14,055 nt of DNA, from contig JADNRX010001128.1 in the NCBI GenBank assembly GCA_015501595.1, forward strand, positions 1-14,055. Direction: 5' to 3'. Source of the stretch: Hymenopellis radicata. Its lineage: Eukaryota; Basidiomycota; Agaricomycetes; Agaricales; Physalacriaceae. The position numbers and the translations under genes were made by a program. Numbering within the stretch: position 1 is the first letter of the stretch; every line of letters begins with the position of its first letter. Under the pieces are notes generated by a model. That model did not search any database, was not told where the DNA came from, and saw nothing but the letters and a program-made list of their open reading frames with translations. Of this stretch, positions 1 to 8,681 are shown piece by piece.

Positions 1-889
<889 letters not shown>

Positions 890-960
890 GTTAGGTGTAT
901 ATAGATAGGTTCGCGAGGGTTTTGTATATTAGTGTACTGCTATCTGTACACCACATGTAA
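890..960. other. 71-bp convergent intergenic spacer (MCM3 / RINT1-like)
   Basis: AT-rich spacer between two stop codons that face each other. It is shorter than a typical fungal 3' UTR, so the two transcripts probably overlap at their 3' ends. I see no canonical AATAAA signal, only AT-rich stretches (tatatagatagg, tttgtatattag). Confidence 0.6.
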
Positions 961-3931
961 TCACTGAGTTCTACGTCTCAAGATTCGTCCGACCTCTTCC
1001 CGACTCAATTCGCTGTAACCCGTAACGTCTACAATGTGGGTCTCCCAATCGCCTTCCGACACCGCAGTACCAAACGTGGAATCCACAGCTTTCGTCCAAG
1101 AGTCGCCTTCGGCTGCGATAAGCCTTCCGGCTTCCAGCAGTTTCGACCAAGGGCTCTCCACGCGGTTGCGTCCGCCACCAAGTGCACCCGCCAACGCACC
1201 ATGGCTCGTCTCAACCCAGAGCTCACACTCGGCGTGTATGTATTTTGCTTCTGTGAGACTGACGTTGCCGCGGTACAGTATCTGGCGTTGCATAATATGT
1301 TCGGACAAGCGTGTCGCAATGCGCCGATAGAGTGAGGTTAACGACGTTACTGGCACTGTTGAACGAATGTACGCCAGATGCGTTGAGAGCAGAGCTATGG
1401 GAGCGAGAAGGGTCTGAGACACCGCGATGTGGGCGTCCGGATTGGGGTTCCTGTCAGTCAGTCAAGTTAGTTCAGACCATGTCGTATAATAAGGCGACAT
1501 ACGAAATCATAGCGGAAATATGTGCTTTGAGGCTACTTTCGACCTCGATGCACACGTGCTGCACAATGACATCGTGAGCTCTGTCGAAGAGCTTTCGATA
1601 TTGGGCAGTGAGCACGTCGAATATGGTGGTTTCTGATATATCCCGTTCATTTCCTGAAGGATCCGGCAATAATGGATGAGCTTGAGCACGAGCTCTGAGA
1701 GACGGTCTGGCGTTGATTTCTGTCCACAACTCCAAGAAGAACTGCGAAGTAATCAGGACCTAAATAGTGCAGTTTGGAGGAATATCCTGACCAATTGTTC
1801 ACCCCACGTTTCCATGGACAATTCAATATATCTAGCGCTGAGTAGTGCCTTGCACAAGCGTTGAACGCCGGCAACGCCACTCGTTAATGCTTGTGTATCC
1901 ACGTTGACGGAAGTGTGATCTTTAGTCCCGATGCTAACACCCAAACCACCGGGTACAGAGCGAACCAGAGCAGAGGACAACGTCTCAAATGCGTCTAGTG
2001 ATGAAGACATCCGTCCATGATATAGTTGCAAAATCGGTAGCTGCACGGAAAGAAGGAATCGGGTACGCTGCGTGAAGTCAGGGAGAGGCGAAAGCGATCT
2101 AAGATGCATCAGGGAGCATATAAATGGTTAGCTAAAGTTGCCTACCAGTGATTTGTTCCACGAGTGCCGCTATCCTACGCGCTGAATTGGTCGTCTGCAT
2201 CTCGCGTTCGATCAACGAATCTCGGGAGTCCTCATCGTCCGCAATCTGCCAGGCATCTGATGCGCCAATAATATCATGAAACTGATCCTCTGTGACTATT
2301 GACACATCAATGAGCCGGAAGGTAGACCGCATCTAGGATAACTCACATCGCTTTTCGCCCTCTATCCAGGCATCAAACCACTCCTTCTTACCCAGAATGA
2401 CTTGTACAACACCCTCCCAGTCGTTGTCATCCAGCAGTCCGGCCGATGTATCGCTAATAGTGAACTCCTCCTCTGTTAAAGCAGCATCGAATGATAGCGC
2501 TTGGTATATTGTATGCGCCAAAAGCGAAGGATGAGATAGTAGAGAAGGAATGGTACGTCTCAGCTTCCGTGAAGGCAGAGGAAGCAGTAATAACGTGAAT
2601 TCGTGCTGAACGGATATATAAACGCTAGACGAGCAGAATCTGCACATCACGACTCACCCATGCGTTGATAGAATTGTACTTGGTGGGTGAAATGAGTTGC
2701 TGAACAACGGTTTCCATAAAACTTCGATGGTCATTGACGAGGTTCAGCACATGTGTGAAGTACCACTCAGGCTAGAAACGTGTCAGCACAAGATGCAGAC
2801 GAATATGGGTCAGCGCACCTTGTGAAGCTGATTTGTCTGCCGAGTCCCTTCGAAGTGGTATTTGAATCGCATCGACAGCGGTAAGACGAGGGCTCCAAAG
2901 GATACAGTCCATCTTTTTCGGTTCGTGCAGCGCCCACTATAGAAGATTCCCTTCTAATAGAATCTCAGGCGCGTCCAGGTAGCTAAATCAAACGAAAAAG
3001 TCTTACAAAATTTGCAACTCTAGAAGATTCCTAAACGCCCGTTCAAAGGCATGTCTGTCTTCTTCTGGAGATGAAAAGTATGTCATGGGCATGGGCCATT
3101 TCAACTTCTCAGCAACAGAGAGCAAGGTGCTTCGGCAAAATCAGAACATGTCTTTAAAGACGGGGAAATCGCGTACGTTGTGAAAGTAGATTTGATATCG
3201 GACCAGGTCTTGTCACGGAGCTTCTCCAAGAAATTGACGAGATTGACAGATTGCTTGCCATCTCCTTCGACCTCTGAACACGCGTCGGATACCCTGGCTG
3301 CGAAGTGGTATAATTCTTTATAGTTGGATATCGAACTCTCCGTGATGGTCAACGGCGGCGTCGATATTTGCTCCACGGCAGCCGCACTATAACATGATGA
3401 GACCAGTGATTGGACTATAGCAAAGGCCCATACCTAAGGCGAAGTGCATACTCGATCACTTGCACGTAGGATCTGACGTGGTTCAGCTCCTTCAGGTTCC
3501 GATGCATAGTTTCTATATCTTCGAGCAACGTAGGCTGACCATCTGCATCCGACAACGACGAAACGAGGTTGCGCGTCAAAGTGGATAGCTCATCCGCCAG
3601 AGCGTGTCGTTGCAGGGAAAGCTCCTGCGCCGCCAGTCGATATTCTTCTGCAGCAGCACGTGTTTCCTCCAGGAGAGCATTTACATTGGATTGTGAGAGT
3701 TCTAGCTGAGCTGGGGGATAGAACATTGAGCTCATCGCGCATTTCTACTTATGGAAGTCGCACCGTCGCTTGTAGCTCATCCCGGCGGCTTCGCGACTGC
3801 GCTACCTCGCCATCTAGCTGGGCTAAATCCTCGAGAGTATGGTATTTTGAGTTGAAGAATAAAGCGGCCTTGGAATTTGCTTGGTCGATGGAGGGACCAG
3901 CGAGAAGAGACTGAATCTGCTCAGAGGACAT
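961..3931 (-). CDS. RINT1: RINT1/Tip20 family subunit of the Dsl1 (NRZ) ER tethering complex; two apparent frame breaks
   Basis: The product resembles RINT1/Tip20, which tethers Golgi-derived COPI vesicles at the ER with Dsl1/ZW10 and the ER SNAREs. Eleven exons on the minus strand: 3931-3764, 3705-3434, 3386-3177, 3129-3007, 2953-2819, 2771-2658, 2605-2347, 2295-2146, 2098-1792, 1741-1503, 1450-961; introns are 47-58 nt. The protein would be about 822 aa. The start is the ATG at 3929-3931. The N-terminal 150 residues look coiled-coil. Family landmarks follow: KLKWPMPM, MRFKYHFEGTRQTN with KPEWYFTHVL, KKEWFDAWIEGEKR, PLPDFTQRTRFLLSVQLPI, EQLFFLELW across a splice, RQILYRG, and a C-terminal ELSREEVGRILRRR. 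Two places need one extra base to keep the conserved frame: 2888-2896 (LYPLE and LVLPLSMRF are in different frames) and 2088-2098 (after the ITDR junction). At the first, an acceptor after 2937 (70-nt intron instead of 53) restores the frame but loses LYPLE. At the second, a GC-AG donor would restore it. Family assignment is firm; intactness is not. Confidence 0.88.
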
Positions 3932-4072
3932 GACGGCCAAAAGTAGACATTCAATAATTTCGATTTTACTTAATATTTCCCCACGTGGTTCTCACGCCAA
4001 CTTGGGCTCTAACCGCGCAAAAAAGATTCGCATCGAGTCAAAGATGTCACCTCCTGCTCTCTACCACCGACC
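3932..4072. promoter_or_regulatory. 141-bp bidirectional promoter between RINT1-like gene and carbonic anhydrase
   Basis: The two start codons face away from each other with only 141 bp between them, so both 5' UTRs and both core promoters must fit here or overlap the genes. It contains a palindromic E-box CACGTG at 3982-3987, the hexamer bound by bHLH factors such as Cbf1 or Pho4 in other fungi, and AT-rich runs near 3950-3978. No clear TATA box is visible. The carbonic anhydrase start at 4073 has a favourable context (gaccATGg). Use of the E-box is inferred. Confidence 0.6.
3982..3987. promoter_or_regulatory. E-box CACGTG in RINT1/carbonic anhydrase promoter
   Basis: Perfect palindromic hexamer in the 141-bp divergent promoter, 51 bp from one start codon and 86 from the other. 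The same hexamer also occurs upstream of the BolA2 gene (5252-5257) and the membrane protein gene (8508-8513). Binding is inferred only. Confidence 0.35.
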
Positions 4073-4936
4073 ATGGTCTTTTCGATGCTTTCGCAATCGA
4101 TGTTTGCCGCTCTGTCCTCCCGGCAGGCGCCCGTTAGAATCAAGTCTCTAGGAGTCCGTGCTTGCTCAAAGCATGCACCTTCCGTCGCCGAGAAACATCC
4201 TACGACACCGGTAGAGCAACGCAACGGGACGCCTATTGCCCTGCCTCCGAGGAAACGCCTCGCTATCGGTGAGAGACGCCATCCTTTTTTGCAAAAAAAA
4301 ACGCGTTGTCCTGAATATCTATGTTAGTCACTTGTATGGATGCACGAATAAAGTGATCCGCTATTCCTTTCGCGTAAAATATCGACTCATGAATGCTAGT
4401 CCATTTAAGCAACTGGGATTCGAAGAAGGAGACGCGCATGTAATCAGGTAATTAGTACATATCCAGTGAGAAGAACGCGATTCCTGACCTATAATCAGGA
4501 ACGCTGGCGGCATGGCGTAGGTTTTTCCTTTGTCTCAGGACGGCGCCACACATCTAACGTCACACCAGGAAGGACGCCTTGCGAAGTATCATCGTGTCCC
4601 AACGACTGCTCGGCACGCGAGAAATCGCTGTCTATCACCACACTGGTTGCGGAGCCGTGACATTCACCTCTCAATCTTTACGAGAGTTGATAAAGGATTG
4701 CGATCCGGGGAATCAGGAAATCGCTGATCAGGTTGACAGCATAGACTTCATGGAGTTCAACGACCTAGAAAAATCGGTTCGGGACGACGTCAAATTTCTC
4801 CAAGAGTGCCCTCTCGTTCTCAAGGGAACGAAAATTTCTGGCTGGATTCATTATGTTGAAAATGGAGAGGTGTGGCTAGTTTCGTCCGCATTTCCTTCAA
4901 GCTAACAGAAATCCATAGGCGAAACAAATAGTCTAA
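4073..4936 (+). CDS. beta-class carbonic anhydrase, possibly mitochondrial
   Basis: Beta-carbonic anhydrase: a zinc enzyme that interconverts CO2 and bicarbonate, supplying bicarbonate to carboxylases and, in fungi, to CO2 sensing. Six exons: 4073-4268, 4328-4352, 4400-4447, 4499-4516, 4569-4869, 4919-4936; introns are 47-59 nt; 201 aa. The catalytic motif VTCMDARI (C68 zinc ligand, D70-R72 dyad) is on the 25-nt exon 2. GDAHVIR and NAGGMAKDALR span exons 3-5. HHTGCG gives the other zinc ligands H120 and C123. SVRDDVKFL, SGWIHYVENGE and the short last exon AKQIV complete the fold. The motif pattern fits the small beta-CA group with HHTDCG-like signatures, here with Gly in place of Asp. The first 40 residues are rich in Ser, Ala, Arg and Lys with almost no acidic residues, which suggests a mitochondrial presequence; this is inference. 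All splice phases agree and the frame is clean. Confidence 0.92.
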
Positions 4937-5251
4937 GTTTCCCATCACAATCTTCGCTGTTATCCGTATATCGAGTCATGCTCAGTGAGCCACTTAGAAG
5001 AACCATAAGAGAATCTGAGCGCTACTGAAAGAAGACAAGTCCATGACAAATATGGTCTACAGTACTTGAGAAAACGTCTACAAACGATTGTGATACTTTA
5101 AAACAAGTACATTGATGCGCCGAATCTCTACCTCTCTGGAGCCCAGGCGTTGTTTTATACTACTTAAGCATGTTTGAGCAACGTTTAGCTGCCTATACAT
5201 GCATTGCACTTGCACTCACCGACGCGAAGATGACGCGTGTCCGATCGGTAG

Positions 5252-5257
5252 CACGTG
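5252..5257. promoter_or_regulatory. E-box CACGTG upstream of BolA2
   Basis: Perfect palindromic hexamer 56-61 bp upstream of the BolA2 start and 6 bp from the GATA motif at 5263-5271. A bHLH factor could act together with a GATA factor here. In some fungi CACGTG is bound by Cbf1-like proteins. Function is inferred. Confidence 0.35.
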
Positions 5258-5262
5258 TCATC

Positions 5263-5289
5263 TTATCTGATTAAATACTCCCCTTATCA
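5263..5289 (-). promoter_or_regulatory. paired GATA-factor sites (iron-type ATCWGATAA) upstream of BolA2
   Basis: On the minus strand, 5271-5263 reads ATCAGATAA, an exact match to the ATCWGATAA element described for fungal iron-responsive GATA repressors (SreA/Sre1 type). A second site, TGATAA, is at 5289-5284 and fits the shorter WGATAA (Fep1) consensus. They lie 24-50 bp upstream of the ATG of a BolA2/Fra2 homologue, a family that itself acts on iron regulators. The match is seen in sequence; function is inferred. General nitrogen GATA factors could also bind. Confidence 0.45.
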
Positions 5290-5312
5290 CTGGTCAGTTT
5301 TAGCCTTGCACC

Positions 5313-5730
5313 ATGCCCATTAATTTGGAGTCTCTAGAGCTCGCCATTCGCAATGCGCTCCCCATAACATACCTCAACATCGAAGATCAATCCAGTGGAT
5401 GTGGAGAGAATTACTCCATCGTCATCGTTAGCGAGGTGAGCCTCTACTACGCCGTGCTGGCATAAAACTACCGCCAACTGACAGTCATACAGGCCTTTGA
5501 AGGAAAGACGACGCTCGCTAGACATCGTTGGAGTGAGTTCATTTAGCGACGTTCGACGAGTCGTAACATTGGCTTGTCAGTAAATGAGCTGTTGAAGAAT
5601 GAGATTGCCCAGATGCATGCGTTTTCTCAGGTACGAAGAGTTATGCTGTGGCGTTACACTCATGCCAATTTATAATCAGAAAACGTTCACGCCAAAGCAA
5701 TACGAAACATATCTCGCGAAAATGACATGA
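5313..5730 (+). CDS. BOL2: BolA2/Fra2-like protein, cytosolic iron-sulphur/iron-sensing partner of monothiol glutaredoxin
   Basis: BolA2-family protein that forms a [2Fe-2S]-bridged complex with a monothiol glutaredoxin (Grx3/4) in the cytosol and nucleus. In yeasts this complex controls iron regulators (Aft1/2 in S. cerevisiae, Fep1 in S. pombe). Four exons: 5313-5435, 5493-5532, 5581-5630, 5680-5730; introns are 57, 48 and 49 nt; 87 aa, the usual length. Hallmarks are EDQSSGCGENY (C30), FEGKTTLARHRWINELL (H52) and QMHAFSQKTFTPKQY (H67). C30 and H67 align with the proposed cluster ligands of human BOLA2. There is no presequence, as expected for BolA2 rather than the mitochondrial BolA1/BolA3. 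The start is in good context (caccATGc). The frame is clean. Two GATA sites sit just upstream. The gene is convergent with the next gene, 174 bp between stops. Confidence 0.95.
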
Positions 5731-5904
5731 CTTTCATCTGATATGTTCTCTTCCTCCTACCATACCATTATTTCCACACTCGGTGCTTTAGCCTGACGTG
5801 CTCATTCTGACTCCGCATTACCGCATGAAATGAAAGGATCTGCCTTGCAGAGAAGAATACAAAATTCTACAGCATGTAGGACGCACGAAACAGCTACTAA
5901 TAAT
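5731..5904. other. 174-bp convergent intergenic region
   Basis: Spacer between the stops of the BolA2 gene (+) and the membrane protein gene (-). It presumably carries both 3' UTRs. I see no open frame of merit, repeat or clear polyadenylation signal. Confidence 0.5.
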
Positions 5905-8225
5905 TTACTCGATCACCCAACGCCGACCATTCATGGTATGTGTGGAATCTTCGCTCTGCATTCTGTGATGCCCACCCTCACTCGACGAAGAGTAATTGTA
6001 ATAGCTATCAAAGCTCCCAATACTCGTTTGAGTGTTGTTGCGCACAACCGTTACTTGCTTAGCGAAAGATGAATCGGATCCATCAGAGGGTGCCCGACTG
6101 AGGGCGGGTTGTGGAACTGTGACATCGGTGGGCATTTCGAAAGGAACAGCCGACCGGTTGAAGAATCTCGGACCCATTCTAGACGCGAACATCTGCCTCG
6201 GTGGAGGCACCTCGTTACCAGATCCAAACGTCGCTGAAAAGGTAGGGACAACCTTTTCAGAGGGGAAAGCAACCTTCTCAATGTCTGTATTCGGAGTCAC
6301 TGGTGCAAAGTCGTCACCAGGGAGCGGTTCCTGCGCGTTTACTGACATGATGTTATTAGCGGTGCTGGTGATCGGAGTAACGGAACAACGTACGATAGCG
6401 AACTAAGCCCTTTCCAAAGTTGTATCGACAGACGATGCCAATAAGGAAAGCCGACACTGTAAGGAACACCGACAGAGAGGTTATGACGCTAAAGAAGTGC
6501 CAATGAAGGAAGGTCCACCGGAAGGTCGTCGAAAGGAACATGAGACTCAAGCCAGCAATGTACAACACAGACGTCAGCAAGAATGCAAACATGAGAATCC
6601 TAGATTCTTTGCGGATTGCAACCCAGCCCTAGATGATCCTGTTAAGCAAGGGGACACCATTGCGAATACTGACATACCGCCAAAAGCCAGGGGATCAAAA
6701 ACTAAAAACCAGATTAAAGGAGGCGACATGGATAAAAGTGCCGACTTACGACTCCAACGACGATGGCCACAGCCTTGTAAAAGGCGTTGTACCAAACGAC
6801 TTCGGCTGCGACACCGTTGATGAGGTTGTCAATCCACAGAGAGACCGTCGCGGCCGTGAAGAAGAAGGACAACTGGAGAACAATTGATAGCGACAACACC
6901 AACTTGTAGACACGGTTGATGGTCAATGATGCACCAACCCGTTTGAACGTCTGCCAACCGAACAACTGTTGGTATCTTCGTCAGTCACGGATTCGAAGAT
7001 CTTGAGCGTTCATAGCGCACTTTGATCAATCTCCATGTCAGGAATGCAGATACGAGGAGAGCCAGAATGTTCAGAGCGAGTGTAGGATATTCAGCCTTTG
7101 CTCGCTCGTCCCAGTACGTGGGTAACAGTGACACACCATCACACGCGCCGTCGGTGATGACATGGTTGAAGGTCGATCGGAAGTTGGCAGTGTTGAGAAT
7201 CTGGTAGGAAGACCACCCCGTCGCCAGGACATGTGTGGCCAAAGACGCGAAGATATGGGGAATCGACTCATTGAGGAGAGCAACGATAGACATGCCAAGA
7301 ACCCAGAATTGGAACCCGATAAAGACTATATCTTCGCGTTTCGTGTTGTCCAGGCTAAGCATAAATTAGACTTTTACAGAACTTGGGTCGCCTATTGTCA
7401 CGTACACGGAAACTGGCCAATACAAGGACCATAGGCAACTCTGCGAGAGGGTTTCTTGAGTACCGGAAATCAAGACGCTTGCCGTATGATTAGGGTTGAC
7501 AGTCATGACCTCGATAACCTCTCTTGTATTCAAGAGCTAGCACGAATATATCAGTAAGCACAACTGGAAGCGAGAATCTACTCACATCCTCAAGATCGTC
7601 ATCATCTTCTTCAGAAACGGCATCCACAACAGAAGTTGGCACGGCAAGCACAAACACGGTTGTTGTTGTTCGATCGACTGCTGTCGAAGCTAATGCAGCC
7701 AAACTTGCGCCAGTGGCAGTCAGACTCTCCGAAGACTGACTGGACTCAGTTGCAGACGAAGAGGAGGGAATGGGAAGGGACGATAGAGGCGTCGAGGACA
7801 GACTCTTTGCCGCGCCATAGGACGAGGACAATGTACTCGAACCGGTGGCATTTGCCGTCCAGACAATTTTGCAGTCTCTTGCGGGATCTTGCAGGTCCGA
7901 GGGAACATTTGGACAGAGACGCAGGTAGTCGTTTTGAAGATCTGCGACTATGAGGGTGGAGTTGGTAGCGTTGGCCGCAACGGAAAGATTCCACAAAAGT
8001 GAGGCCGCATCAGCATTAATAGTGAATGCATGAACTTGCAAGGCGACTTGGATGATACAATGGCACAGGGAAAAGATGAAGTATGCGGTCGTTATGCGCG
8101 AGGCAGTGAGGCGGTCCCACTGTTCAGATAGTCGGAATCAAATGTCTGGCAAGATGGTTCACACGCACCAATAGCTTAATCTGCGCAGGGAGAGGGATAA
8201 CATCCCAAATTTGCTTGACGCGCAT
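5905..8225 (-). CDS. conserved fungal eight-helix membrane protein of unknown function
   Basis: I do not recognise a named family. Eight exons on the minus strand: 8225-8169, 8119-7586, 7536-7406, 7354-7021, 6965-6750, 6701-6678 (24 nt), 6628-6394, 6341-5905; introns are 48-55 nt; all phases agree; 655 aa. Helix 1 is near residues 28-50. A loop of about 200 residues follows, with N-glycosylation sequons (NLS, NAT, NST, NHT), two cysteines near LRLCPNV and ARDCKIV, a Ser/Thr-rich stretch and an acidic EEDDDD patch. Helices 2-8 then follow within residues 250-510; typical stretches are VFIGFQFWVLGMSIVALLN, ALNILALLVSAFLTWRLI and VVGVVFLIPWLLAGW. The C-terminal tail, about 145 residues, starts with EPLPGDDFAP, is rich in Ser, Pro and Asn, and ends RRWVIE. 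The glycosylated first loop implies a cytosolic N- and C-terminus. An in-frame ATG at 8264 would add 13 residues. It could be a receptor, sensor or transporter; the sequence does not decide. Confidence 0.82.
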
Positions 8226-8681
8226 TTTAGAGAAGGTTCTAATCAAGTTGAGATTCTCGGTCATTGCACGCTGAACTGATACGCACAGTGGAAAAAGTTA
8301 AACCAGCTAATATGCCTCTGGGCTTTGGCAAGGGTAGCGGCTCTATCAAAGTTGGCGCTGTCCCGTACGTTGAATGGTCCCGCCAGAAAGAAGGAGAGAG
8401 AGAAAGGAACGTAAAAAGAGGGGAAAACAAGCCTCGAGAGGAAGATGATGGCTGGAGGCACAACGAACCGCCACCAAGCGTGAGCCATTATTATCAAAGA
8501 TGCGTGACACGTGCAGTTGCTAGGCATTCCTTGACCCTCACTTCTGGGTGCGCCCTAGATCTGCCCATCACAGGAACGACACACAGCGTTAGAATACGCG
8601 GTATAGAGACAATAGTGCGAGGTAGCTATGTTAGGAGAATGCAGTCCTTGTACATGGTACAACATACACGGTCATAAAGAA
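8226..8681. promoter_or_regulatory. 456-bp intergenic region: promoter of membrane protein gene, 3' flank of TFIIIC gene
   Basis: Both flanking genes run on the minus strand, so this is the 3' end of the TFIIIC gene and then the promoter of the membrane protein gene. On the minus strand, 8430-8385 is a nearly pure pyrimidine (CT) tract, common just upstream of transcription starts in filamentous fungi. An E-box CACGTG is at 8508-8513. The + strand frame across this region has no family features and looks fortuitous. Confidence 0.55.
8508..8513. promoter_or_regulatory. E-box CACGTG upstream of membrane protein gene
   Basis: Perfect palindromic hexamer about 285 bp upstream of the start of the eight-helix protein, beyond its pyrimidine tract. 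It is also within 180 bp of the end of the TFIIIC gene. Function is inferred. Confidence 0.3.

Larger units (their letters stand above)
4937..5312. promoter_or_regulatory. 376-bp intergenic region with BolA2 promoter
   Basis: This lies between the carbonic anhydrase stop and the BolA2 start, in tandem orientation. The first 250 bp hold no gene I can support, only a weak inverted repeat AGTACTTG (5061-5068) / CAAGTAC (5104-5110). The last 65 bp before the ATG are rich in sites: an E-box CACGTG at 5252-5257, then two minus-strand WGATAA motifs and an AT-rich ttaaatact at 5271-5279. The region probably contains the carbonic anhydrase 3' UTR followed by the BolA2 promoter. Confidence 0.55.

Noticed and set aside
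1451..1502. Apparent third frame break in the RINT1-like gene
   Set aside because: Using the strong donor gtatgt (exon 10 ending at 1503) gives a 52-nt intron and in-phase joining, so no defect is needed.
2954..3007. 24-nt intron ending at gatttag in the RINT1-like gene
   Set aside because: Too short for this genome's introns (46-59 nt) and leads to a stop; the 53-nt intron to 2954 gives the conserved frame.
5830..6406. + strand open frames at 5830-6072 and 6032-6406
   Set aside because: They overlap the C-terminal tail and 3' flank of the eight-helix protein gene, whose minus-strand exons join in phase. No independent support.
6678..6701. Merging the 24-nt exon of the membrane protein into a longer intron
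   Set aside because: Its codons FLIPWLLA complete a transmembrane helix, and both flanking introns are of standard length with good sites.
8225..8264. In-frame upstream ATG at 8264 as start of the membrane protein
   Set aside because: Not excluded, but the downstream ATG (8225) begins directly at the MRVKQIWDVIP segment and the extra 13 residues have no clear feature.
8264..8677. 137-codon open frame on the + strand between the membrane protein and TFIIIC genes
   Set aside because: No recognisable motif, low-complexity charged stretch caused by the purine tract, and it covers the promoter of the minus-strand gene. Best seen as chance.
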